DNA of 64,000 bases. Origin: Acanthosoma haemorrhoidale. Lineage: Eukaryota > Arthropoda > Insecta > Hemiptera > Acanthosomatidae. Shown here piece by piece: positions 1 to 11,300 of this stretch. The DNA lies in contig OV884009.1 of the NCBI GenBank assembly GCA_930367205.1, positions 120,107,454 to 120,171,453 of the forward strand, given 5' to 3'. Made by a program: the position numbers and the translations under genes. A model generated the notes under the pieces. That model was not told where the DNA came from, ran no database searches, and was given only the letters and a program-made list of their open reading frames with translations. How positions within the stretch are numbered: position 1 is the first letter of the stretch; each line of letters begins with the position of its first letter.

Positions 1-2839
1 TTTTAATAATGTAAGAGTTGGAGCCTTCATTTTGCTTAATAATTGTTGCTGGTACCCATTCACGAGGTGCTTTCTTCCATAGGATCTTTTCTCCATCACT
101 GAAGGTTTTATGCGACGTTTTGCCTATGTCAGCATACCTTTTCTGCTCGCTTTGCCAATTCTTAAGTGTTTGTGTGACCTTGTCTGGGCTGATGAGTTGA
201 GGCTTAAGAACTGAGTCCAAACAAGGAATCAGGGTTTTCATTCTTCTTCCCATGAGCCTTTGAGCTGGGGATCCAATGCTATCCCTCGGAATGTTGCGTT
301 GATTCAGTAGTGCAAGGTGGATATCCGTGTTTTCTTTGGCGCATTTTCTTAGTAATAGTTTTGCTTCTTGTACATATCTTTCGATGAATCCGTTAGCCCG
401 CGGAAAATGAGGGCTGGATACTTGATGGGTAATGTTCCATGATGTGCTAAAGTCTTGAAATTCTTTGCTGCTATATTGTGGACCACCATCAGTTTTTAGT
501 ATATCAGGTATTCCATGAGTAGAGAACCAATTCTTTAGTTTAAGGATAACAGCTGCACTGGTGGTTATGTTGAGCACTTGAAAATCATAGAATCCTGAAT
601 ATACATCAGCTATAATCAAGTAATCTTTTTGATTCCAATGGAACAAATCAGATCCTAAAATTTCCCAGGGTCTAGTTGGTACCTGATTTAGGCACAGTTC
701 TTCTTTTGGTTTATCTTTTTGAAGACACTGGCATACTTGACATCTTGCCACAAAGTTTTTTATGTCTGAGGACATTTTGGGCCAAAATAAATTTTCTATG
801 GCGAGTTTTAAGCATGATTCAGCTCCTCTATGTCCTCGATGAATTTCATATAGAACCAAAGGCACCATTTTTTCTGGTACTACTATTTGGGCCCCTTTGA
901 TCATTACTCCTTCATAAAGAGCCAATTCTTCTCTGAAGCTGTAATAGGCTTTTAATTCATTAGATAATTCAGTTTTGGACGAAGGCCAATCATTCAAGAT
1001 AAAATTTGACAACTGTCTCATAACAACATCTTCTTCTATAAGTGTTTTTAATTCCTCAAAACGTGTTTTTGAAAATGGTATACTTACATGTATAACTATG
1101 TCAACTGGCTCATCTTTTAATGCTTCATTTGCACAATCCCTACTGAGCAAGTCAGCTATGTACAATTCGCTTCCTTTTTTGTATACTATATGAGGGTTGT
1201 ATGGCATGACTTCGAATAAGATCCTCTGCAGCCTCGCCGGAGCACTATTGAGTGGTTTTTTGAATATTGCCTCTAATGGCTTATGATCGGTCTCAATGAT
1301 TAACTTAGGATTCCCCCACACATATTCGTGGAATTTTTTACACCCATTCAGAACAGTGGTGGCTTCTTTTTCGAGCTGGCTGTATCTAGTTTGAGCAGGA
1401 GTGAACGCCTTGGATGCATAAGCAACCGGTTGGTCATCCTGTAACAATACTGCACCCATCGAATGTTTTGATGCGTCAACTGAAATTTTTACCTCTTCTT
1501 TAGGGTTGTAGTAGCGCAAAACCGGAGCAGATTTCAATTTGTTTTTTAAATTATTGAATGCTTGTTCTTGATCCTGATCCCAATGCCATTCTATGTCTTT
1601 TTGTTTGAGAAGTCGTAAAGGTGCTGTGATTTCAGAAAGGTTTTTTATGAACTTCGATAAGTATGTTACCATACCCAAGAATCTTTCCAATTCTTTTATA
1701 TTTGCCGGAGGTTTCAACCTATCAATACAAGCCACCTTTTCTTGATCTGCTTCAAGGCCCTTTTCGCTGATCACGTGACCCAGAAACTTAGTTTTTTGTT
1801 CGTTGAAGATACATTTTTCTTTGTTAAGTTTTAGCCCAACTTCCTGCAATTTTTTAAGGACTTTATCCGTTGTTTTCTTAAGTTCTTCTTCGGTTGGTGC
1901 ATGAATTAATATATCATCAATTGCGACTTCCACATTTTTTATTCCTTCTAGTGTAGCTGTCATGAAGGACTGGAACACTTCACTGGCACTTGATAAGCCG
2001 AATGGAAGACGTAAACAGCTGTATCGTCCCCAAGGAGTTGCAAAGGTTAAATATTTTGAACTTCTCTGTGAAACTCGTAGCTGCCAGAATCCTTTTATAC
2101 AGTCAATTTTTGTGTAAAATTTTGATCCATGCAACTTGGCGGCTACCTCTTCCATTGTTTGTAAAGGGAAGTGTCTTCTTTTAATATTTTTGTTCAGGTC
2201 AGTCAGGTCTAGACAAATTCTTGGTGATTTGTTTTTCCACACTACCACCATTGGTGAAACTGATGGAGTGGGTTCTATCATGGAAGTAATTATTTTATTG
2301 TAGACCATTTTGTCCAATTCTTGTTTTACCTGATCTCTTACTGCATAAGGAATTTTGCGAGGTGGATGTATTTTGAATGAAGGCTCATCAATCAGATCTA
2401 TGTCATATTCATATTCTTTTACGCATCCCATACCTTTGAACAAATCGTCATAGTTTATGGTCTCTATTCTTTTCACTAATCCAAGATTTTCACAAGAAGC
2501 CTTGCCCAAAACACACTGGTGTCCGGCTTCAACTATCAGGAAAGTCAAATACTCTGTCTGACCCAGCCTAGTTTTTATTTTTACTTTAGATTCTCCCAGA
2601 ACAGGCGTTCGATTATTGCAGAATGAAATCAGTGATTTGACGCATGATGGAATTATTTTTAGGCCACAGTTTTCTACTTCTGTGGTTGTGATTACATCTC
2701 CTTGGGCTCCTGTATCCAATTTAAAAGAGACTTTTTTGTTTCGTGGGAAATGTAATTCTTCTATCCAATCTGAAATTTGATTTGTTTTTGTATTTTTTAA
2801 ATTTGCTTTATATTTTTGTGTCGTGCCTATATATATATA
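1..2839 (-). CDS. pol: Gypsy pol polyprotein (protease, RT, RNase H, integrase), partial
   Basis: The frame is open from about 2839 to position 1, some 945 codons, with no stop. The aspartic protease motif DTGA lies near 2705-2716. The RT active site reads IDDIL near 1912-1930, an IDD form of the usual YVDD box. RNase H shows SVDAS near 1475 and TDHKPL near 1280. The integrase HHCC zinc finger spans about 735-850, followed by catalytic D (near 640), TDGGPQYS (near 485) and E in the ERYVQ block (near 390). The reading continues past the window start into the integrase C-terminus. There is no start codon of its own: it is offset from gag by one frame and probably made as a Gag-Pol fusion. Confidence 0.93.
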
Positions 2840-3651
2840 TCAATATTTTTATCAGTGTTTTCGTCATTACTCTTTAAGACCATTTCCACCTTTTTTGATG
2901 ATAAACAACATTCTGTAAAATGACCCTTAAAATTACATTTTTTACATTGAACTTTGTAAGCTGAACAAGCCCGTCTGCCATGGGTCGTATTACACCGCCT
3001 GCAATGGAATTGGTTGGGTTTAGCGTGTATTTTTTTGCTTTGATCCCGTCTGACAGCATTTATTTCCGATACGGATCCTTCGCCACCTTTCATAGCCGAC
3101 ATGTGTTGTTTAGCTAACTCAGACGCCCTGCATATTTTTACCGCATTATCGTATTTTAAATCTTCTACTTCCAATAATGTTTTTCTAACCTCATCATCTA
3201 ATATTCCAATTACAATTTTGTCGCGCAAAAATTCGTCCCTCATGGTTGAATAATTACACTTATTGGATTGATTAATCGCTAATGTGAGAAAATCATCAAA
3301 AGATTGTCCATTCTGCTGAGTCATGCGATTAAATATCAATCTTTCATACGTAATGTTTATTTTAGGGGTGAAATACGATTCAAACAATTCAATAATTTTT
3401 TCAACTTTGTCCTTATCAGCTGTTTCGATCTTAAATGTTTCATAAATTGAATAGGCTTCCTTACCTATAATAGTCATAAAAGTTGCGACTTTTTTTTTTT
3501 TCGATTTTTGGTCTAGGTTTATAGCCTCTGCGAACCATTTGTATGATTGTAACCATGATTTCCATGCTGTTGCCATGTTTGATTCCTGGGAAATCATTAA
3601 AGGTCCAGGAGGTCGAAGGCTAACAGCCGAGTCCGATTCATTTCCACTCAT
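2827..3651 (-). CDS. gag: Gypsy Gag protein with two zinc knuckles
   Basis: A 274-residue frame beginning at the first ATG after the primer-binding site. The N-terminal two thirds looks like a retrotransposon capsid: W-K-W core, then a helical region with the R-(x)-M-T-Q-Q-N-G-Q-S-(x)-D-D-F type block. The C-terminus carries two zinc knuckles around residues 217-250: CX2CX3HX4C (slightly short) and a regular CX2CX4HX4C. It ends inside a TA dinucleotide run where it overlaps the pol frame. Gag packages element RNA into cytoplasmic particles; that role is family knowledge. Confidence 0.9.
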   Translation of the reverse strand: MSGNESDSAVSLRPPGPLMISQESNMATAWKSWLQSYKWFAEAINLDQKSKKKKVATFMTIIGKEAYSIYETFKIETADKDKVEKIIELFESYFTPKINITYERLIFNRMTQQNGQSFDDFLTLAINQSNKCNYSTMRDEFLRDKIVIGILDDEVRKTLLEVEDLKYDNAVKICRASELAKQHMSAMKGGEGSVSEINAVRRDQSKKIHAKPNQFHCRRCNTTHGRRACSAYKVQCKKCNFKGHFTECCLSSKKVEMVLKSNDENTDKNIDIYI

Positions 3652-3717
3652 CAGGAAAGAAAATTTTCGTTATTATCACTCGCGGATTTAATAAATCAAA
3701 ACTAACTAAAATAAAAA

Positions 3718-3730
3718 GGTTTCGGCACCA
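3718..3730 (-). promoter_or_regulatory. Primer-binding site of the 1-4079 Gypsy element
   Basis: On the minus strand this reads TGGTGCCGAAACC, beginning directly after an LTR end in ACA (TTCTTACA). A TGG-initial tract abutting an LTR end is the signature of tRNA-primed minus-strand synthesis. The exact tRNA cannot be named without a search. Confidence 0.75.
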
Positions 3731-4079
3731 TGTAAGAATGACTTAATTAAATTGAGAATGAGGGTGTTAATAAGAACGACCGACTTCATGGAATGTTAGA
3801 ACAGAACTGTATTGTGACAGCAAACAAAGGTTATATGTATTATACAAGGCATAGACAAAATAATTCAAGTGACGTCATCATTTGCTTGCTGACAATGTGC
3901 GTTCATTTATTTTCAGATAGTTTACTGGAAATAATTATTTCCAAGAAAAAATATTTGATGCAATTTGCAATGTTATTCAAACTGCTTTATTATCCATTAT
4001 CATTTTATTAATAATTTCCTTGAAAGTTAAAATAGCTTTTCGTTCTCAGCCCGTTCTGTAAAATGAAAATTTGGACACA
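3731..4079 (-). repeat. Probable 5' LTR of the Gypsy element (outer end uncertain)
   Basis: The inner end at 3731 is fixed by the adjacent primer-binding site and the terminal ACA. The outer end at 4079 is a guess: the minus strand there begins TGTGTCC, giving TG...CA ends and a 349-bp LTR. A minus-strand AATAAA near 3910 could be the polyadenylation signal. A perfect TGACGTCA palindrome (CRE) lies near 3870. The other LTR, outside the window, would settle the boundary. Confidence 0.45.
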
Positions 4080-7000
4080 TATTGGGAAAGTACTGAATAC
4101 AATTTAGTGTTAATAATGACTAAAATTAATTTGACTTGAAACAATTTCAAATAAATGGTTGATGTTATTTATGTCAGTGCGCAATAAATGATAATAATAG
4201 CCGATTATTTTAGTTATCATAGTAAAGAACTGACAGCACTACTCCATGACACGAATACTTAGGTGACCCTCATTAAATAAACAAGATCCACAGCAGCAGA
4301 ATTTTTAAACAAATTGCCCTGAAGGAATAGGTTAAGCCAGTAGTGTTGCTGTGATTCCATAACTCCCTATTGCATTAAATAGGTCCTTTGGTAGCACATG
4401 GTATCCTTCAATCCACTGCACTGACAATTAGCCGCACTTTTCATTTTTCATCTCCCCCATGGCAGGGGTGTTTTACCTACATCCAGTTAGGATTCTTCAT
4501 CTTCTTGTGGAACGAGTCATTAAGGTGAAGCACCATAGTAGGATTCAAGAACCTCCAATCCAGGCCCTGCCGTATCTATACTCCCATCCAAAAATTGTCA
4601 CTCTCTTGACACGCCCACTAGTCATACATTAAAATCCTGATCTAATTTTTTTTTTTTTCGAGGCAGTTTATGAACACTTGAATTATTTAATTGCATAAGC
4701 TAATGACATCTTTGCTCCTAACTTTTTCAATTAGTCATATTCACAGAAGGTATTACTATTTAGGATGTAACTTATGGCCAGTCCAATTAATGACAGGATT
4801 TAAAAACTGCTCCATTTCAAATAGGCTCTAAAGAGATATTTGTATTAGTTTTATAATGTCAGGAAGGAAACAATGCGTAAACTTAGTTCATTTTTCACAT
4901 TAAAAGAAAAATTATTTAGTATTGAAATCTATTTTTTGTGTGTAAATACCTTTTATTTAAATACAGATCTATTTAATTTTAAAGTTGGTTCTTTTACTAC
5001 TGAGGGTAAAAGGTGAAGAGTAAAGGTTGGTATCTATTTACTGAGGGAATAAATTGTTTGGATGCAATAGAATAGAATGACTAATCGTTAAATAGATTTT
5101 AAACTGTTAAACTTAGCAATACAATTCTTGATGGGTTCGAAATTGAAGTCCTGAAGTGAGCTAATAATAGATTATGTAACAGGACAGGAGCACTCTCCCA
5201 AGGCAAAGGCTCTCAGTTCCTCTCCCTGAGTTCATCAATATATATATATATATATTTGTATACAATATTGCCAAAATCAATGCTAAATGCAACTTTTCCA
5301 TACAAACGTACCTTTATGATTTGAATCGCTAACATGCAACCATTAAACGGTAACTTCTTCTAACTTAAACAAAAAAGGCTGAGGTGACGTCAACATGACA
5401 ATTGCAAGTCTTTAGGAGCAAATAAAAACAATACATTTTTTAATAATTTTGCTGTTTACAATAACAATGTTACTATTAATAAAACATTTTATTACTTATT
5501 GTGGTATATAAATTTAAATCCCTGCGAAAGCAATACACTATACTCTTTTGCATTATTATTAATAAATCTAAGGCAAGAAGAGTAGAGTACTGAAAATACA
5601 ATTTTATAGAATTTAATAACTAAAAAAATACTAAAATCTCTTAAAACTTAACATCAGGTAAAAATAAAATTAAACAATTAAGAATGTAAGTAGCTTTTAA
5701 ACAATCTGAATTTGTTTTATCACAATTCTTAAAGTATAAATGAGAGGCACGGTCTTGCCTATATGACTAGACCTTAATGAATATAAAAGAAATTATTCAC
5801 ATAAGTTTTATTCCATAATTAATAATTTTCATTATTAATGTAATTTAAAATTATTTCTATAATGGATAATTTATATTTTAATACTTACAGACTAAACCCC
5901 CCCTACAGCTATTTAATTGCCTTGATATTTCATGTTCATGTCTTTTATCTTATCTAATAAAACACCAGTTTTGGACTCAGTTTTTTTTTTTTTCTAAAAC
6001 TATTAAACACATTTATAGAATATTTGTGTTAATTGTACTTCTATGAATGAAAGCTGATCTAAAAAAAACAATATATTCATGTATTATTAAACCTCTCCAT
6101 AGACGTAATTTGAAAATGATAAGACTAGGTAAAAAGTAAAATAAACACAATATACCTATCATCTTTTAATTTATAATTGCTTCCTTATTATAACAATTAA
6201 ATTAAGCTCCCTCTTTTATATTTTAACTTAAAAAATGTAAAAATTTAGATTATTTGTAAATCTATTTAGGCCAAACATTGAATGTTAATATAATAGGCAA
6301 TATTTGTTTCATAATTTGCAACGTAAATGGACTACAAAATGAATTTCCCACAAGTTATTTGGGGATATATAATTAATATTATTTATATTAAATATGAAAA
6401 TTGAGAAGCCGAATCCCTTCGTTAGATTTATTAATTCATCTTTTAATGAATGAATTTTAATACATTGTTTTAAAAATCACAAGTGCACTGATTCTCTTAA
6501 AAAATAAATAAAAACAATAGTTGGCAAATTAATTTTGTTTTTTTTTAATATCAGCATTCATATTCAGTTGGACACCAATTAACCAAACAGGATTTGTTTT
6601 TAAAAGTATAGCTAATTGTTATTTAACCTGTGTAAATATACATAATTGACTTAGTTAAAGAAAGTGAATCATTAATTTATAAAATTAATATGTAATTGGC
6701 TAACTAATCATACTGAATGAACACAAATCCATTGTATTACCAAGCTGTAAAACTCATATAACTCTTAAAAAAATCACAAAATATTGCCATGGACCTCAAG
6801 TATTCATAAAAAATCCATTAAATAAAAGCTTCAGCACTACAGTGATATAAACTAAAATACTTAATCTTGAGGAAAAAAATCTATAATAATAATTGTTTAA
6901 AGAATATGATGTCAAATTTTGGCAATAAGAGATAACAAAGTACCACTTATAACTATTTAAAAATGGTAACTGAACCAGGAGAAAGTTTATAATTAAGTGA

Positions 7001-7903
7001 ATGTAGAAAAATATTTAAAAAAAACTGAAGTCGACAGAACGACAATCATAGAAATAAACTAACAATACATATCTAATAGATGCTTATAGGTGTTACAGCT
7101 ACAGTAATAAATCTAATATACACTCAGCCTGATAGATAAGTTAGCCAGGGAGGTTTAGACTAATTATGTTATGTAAGTTAGATTTGTTGCAGTTATATCA
7201 AAACATGTGAGAATAGAAGAAAAAAAAAAACTCAATTTTTAAATGAATGATTCAAATCCAAGTATGGAATAATAATACCGTGTTCATTCCAGAGATACTG
7301 ATCGAATGTAATATAAATGAAATTTACTATTGCTGAATAAATACTAACTTTCCAAATATATAAGTTGAATTTATCACTATAACCATAATGATTTACAAAT
7401 TGATTGAGTAATATACAATCTTTTTAAATCATTTAATAAATTTTAATAGCCATTCGAAGACTTAGTAAAACATAAAACTATCGACCAACTATCAAATTCC
7501 TCAAAACTTGACATGAATGATGTTCTTATGACTGAATTATATGTAATGCTGTAACATTAATACAACAAATGCAAAAATACTTGGGAGAAAAATTTCATGT
7601 TGGCCTTTTAATTTTTTTTTAAAAAAGGTACAATTTGTTTTCAATTAACAATAAAAAAATTCTATTTTTAATTTTACTATTCCTAAAAATATTAACTATA
7701 TAATATATAAATAACATTTACAATGTGTATGTATGTATATATATATATATATTTACACAAAAATTCTGATCTTAAATTTGTCACATTCCGTTTTATCTGA
7801 TTTTAAGAAATATTACTTTCAATGCAGCACCTCGTAATACAGAAAGGAGAACTTTATACATATAACTTAATTGTTTTATAATATAGATAAATATTAATAA
7901 ATA
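4080..7903. other. AT-rich interval between the Gypsy LTR and kayak, no gene seen
   Basis: No open frame with recognisable protein signal. A GC-richer island around 4380-4640 looks like an old repeat remnant of unknown type. Short TA microsatellites occur near 5237-5258 and 7733-7752. The part next to 7903 should include the kayak 3' untranslated region, but I could not fix the poly(A) site. Confidence 0.5.
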
Positions 7904-8371
7904 TCACAGAGAAACTAATTTGCTAGAATCAGGACTTGATAAGTCGACACATCCAGCATTGCGCTGTTGAGTGGCACAAGAAGGTATGAGAGGAGCAGAT
8001 ACAGGGGTCAAACCAGTTCCACCTTCCATCAAGGAGTCAAAATTAAAAGGCATTCCAGAGGTAGGAGTTGTGATGGGAACACCATCTACTTCACAAGGTA
8101 TTGATACTGGAGCAAATGAAGTAGGTACTAAAAGAGTTGTTGGCCTTTTACCAATATTTTTTTTTACTGTTGGCAATTTTATATTATTCACATCATTTTC
8201 CTTTCCATTTAAGAATTCTTTATGGTCATTGGAAGTTTTAATATCTTTATTCAACTTACAACAACAAGGCTTATGGTTATCAAGAAGATATTGTAATTCT
8301 TTTTTCTGATATTCCAGTTGTAAAATTTCATTTTCTAATCCTTTTTTTTTATCTTGAAGTCCTTCAGTTTC
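7904..8371 (-). CDS. kay: kayak exon 5, leucine zipper and C-terminus
   Basis: 155 codons plus stop, after a TTTCAG acceptor. It begins [20 protein letters not shown], completing the zipper, then PCCC and a Pro/Ser/Thr-rich tail (about residues 215-325) that is the likely transactivation region. Confidence 0.92.
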   Translation of the reverse strand, partial: ETEGLQDKKKGLENEILQLEYQKKELQYLLDNHKPCCCKLNKDIKTSNDHKEFLNGKENDVNNIKLPTVKKNIGKRPTTLLVPTSFAPVSIPCEVDGVPITTPTSGMPFNFDSLMEGGTGLTPVSAPLIPSCATQQRNAGCVDLSSPDSSKLVSL

Positions 8372-11300
8372 CTGAAATTAAAAGTAATATTTTAATTTAA
8401 ATTAAAATATTTGTTTAATAATACAATACATAGGATAATTTAGATAAACAGGTAATAAACATTATGTTTAACTAATTATTAAAAACTGAATCCATTTCAA
8501 AGTTTGAAATGTAACTCAGGGTTGTTATAGTCGGACCACTCACATAGCCATAATTTTTAACTGATTTATTAAATATACAAGAACTGCCACCTAGCCTGTA
8601 ATGTAGAATATACCTTTAACACCAACTACCACTTGTGTTTAATATAGTTTTAGAGTAATTTTTGAATTATGAAATGCAAGCGATCTTATTGAAGCCAGTG
8701 ACTATATAAAATAATAAAATCAATTAGTTTGTTTTAATGTAAATCATACGTTGTTCTGCTTGAATATTAAATTGTTTGATGTTAATAAAAATGTTGAGTA
8801 TGTTTCACTCTCTTAGCTACTTAGTCAACATATGGCATTTAGGCATATTAATTCTCATTAATTAAGATATAGTGTTTTTGTTTATGTTAATTAAATTGGT
8901 TTCTAATTCAATTGTGTTTATCAACAAAAAGGTGGCATAGGATAAGGAACGAAAGAATGAACAAAAGTCCCAACACAATCATGTCTGATGTCGGCTCCAA
9001 GAAGAGTAGTGAAAGCATAGACCTTAAGTCTTCTCTAGGATTAATAATTCGTTTATTTAAGGAAGTGAATCATTCAATTTGCTGGTTGGATATAATAATC
9101 CCAATCAAAGTTTGGCAAAGGCATTTATGTTTGCGGATGACATTGAACTCATTGCAGATCCCAAGGAATACCTATACAAAGGTGTTAAGGAATATGGAGA
9201 TCAGCTATTCTAAAAGGGGACTTAGCCCCAGAAGTTCTAAATTTATTGTTTATCTTTTCAATAAATAAACGAACTGATAAAACTAATTAATTTCGCTAAC
9301 AACTACTGTAGGTAGGTGATGTAATATATCTTAATGAAATTTTAAGTACAATGAACGTGTCAAAAGTTAGAATAAGTTAACAATAAGGAAAATTTTACAG
9401 CAGGCTAAAGAAGTTTTAAAAAAAGATAAATCCAGTTTGTCACTAGGTATTATTCCCTGGGGAATTGCATTAACTAGGTAGGTGAATGCTCAAGGCTTAG
9501 TTTCCCTTCTTTCGCATATGTATATCTTAAAGTTATAATTAAAAAATTTAAAAGAAATCTATACATAAAATCTGGAAATTTGAACATCAAATTTCTTCTA
9601 TGTAGTTATTTTTATTTATTTATATATATATATATATACATAATTAAAAGTGGTATATAGCAAATAGGGACTATATTTATATTTCCCCTACTTTCATGGC
9701 TTCGTCTTAAGCTGAAAAACAATGTGACAATTGCTGACTTGACATGAATGAATTGACACCTCTTGGACAACTGTGAATGGTACTGGACTGGAATATTGAT
9801 GATGGAAGCTCACCTAGAGCCTGCCTAGGAGACCAATGTGGGTATTAGTCATTGAAAACCACAGTGAGTTATTAATTAGTCATGTAAATTAGCCCGTTGC
9901 CAATTTATGTGAATACCAAGCTATCTTTAGAGCCAATTAATTGCAATATTCTGGTTCTATTAAATATACTTATGAGTTTAAAAGTAAAGACCAAGTGGTT
10001 TTAAGTGCTGTTATTTTAGTGTAACAAGAATATTTTCATTTTGATATTCTCTGTTAGTAGAGAATAATGATTAAATATATCATGCATATTCGAAAGTGTT
10101 GTTGCATCATTTCTAAATCTACCTTTTTTTTATTTAATAAAATCTTGTTCAAGGTTCTTCACATGTGATTTTTTATTATTTTGCAAGCACATAAAAGTTC
10201 TATCATGCCAGTAGCTGGCTTCCCAATAAGAGTAATCATTCGAGTTTAATTATTAACTAAGGATATTGAATATGAACCACACTTCAACAAGCCCTTGTAT
10301 ATCTGACTTTATAAAATTCAATAATGGCCTCCATTAGATAAAAACAAGTATTATTACCATCATGAGCTCATTTGTGTGATCAAGTCTTCGCTTTCTGCAA
10401 CGAGCTGCAGCTAACTTATTTCTTTCTCGCCGGACCGCTCTTCTTTCTTCTTCTTCAGGTGATATCTATGAAAATTAATTTAAATTATTATATCAATATT
10501 AAGATGAACTAAATAATATTTAATACAAAAATAAGTTACAGCTTAAACCACCTGGAAGGTGCAACACCCTAGACCTAATCCCAATTATAGATCAATAATA
10601 TACCTTATGATTTAATGGTAGATAAGGGCCCAAGAGGGAGTAATGTGCCTCATATGGCCAGAAGGAGCAGCCCATCCTCTACTCTCTCACTTCCCAGTCA
10701 GGCTGGGTACTTATGAGGCAAGTAGCCCAGTCCAAGTTAGTGGTAACCGATCCCGGATTGGTGAACTAACGAAAGAATGGGGATGGTTTGCTCATTGCGC
10801 CATCCTTTGTTCAGTGGGATAATAAGTAACATACAAACCCTTGATATACTGTATATGAAAAATGCCCTGCTATGTTCCGAATAAACATAAAATCATTGTT
10901 TGGTACAGGTGGCAAGTGTGAGGTGACTAAATGCAAGTCATTCAAGATAATATATACATACATAAACACATTTATGATTATAAATATGCAACACTAAAAA
11001 ATCAAAAAGACTAACATGTCGAAAATCATATTGTAGCTTGGAAATGAGAAGAGGGGTAGGGTAAGAGCACTAAACATCCTCTTAAATATTTTACCGAAGA
11101 CAGATCTCAGGCTAGGAGATCTCGTGGAAACGTAGCTATCTATGCTCTATAATGATGATTAGGACAAGAACACCTATTGCAAATTCAAGGTGCATCAGGT
11201 ACATTAGGTCCACTGCTGAAGATGATGGAGGTAATATTTTTTCAAAATGGCTACCACTATTTGGCTAATGTTCAGAATGGAAACGAAGTTATCTGTACTG

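Larger units (their letters stand above)
1..4079 (-). mobile_element. Ty3/Gypsy LTR retrotransposon, 5' part, cut by the window edge
   Basis: Reading on the minus strand, the order is a probable 5' LTR (3731 to about 4079), a primer-binding site (3718-3730), gag (3651-2827) and pol (2839-1). The pol domain order protease, RT, RNase H, integrase is that of Ty3/Gypsy. No stop interrupts gag before its own end or pol before the window edge, so the visible part looks young. The 3' end and second LTR lie outside the window. The lineage resembles the K02A2.6-like/mag group common in insects, but this is recognition from motifs, not a tree. Confidence 0.9.

Noticed and set aside
7971..8309. 112-codon plus-strand frame
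   Set aside because: It lies antisense to the kayak last exon, whose bZIP homology and splice phase are clear.
8912..9268. 118-codon plus-strand frame as a host gene
   Set aside because: A different frame of the same stretch carries an RT FADD box, so this is a decayed LINE piece and the listed frame is a shadow.
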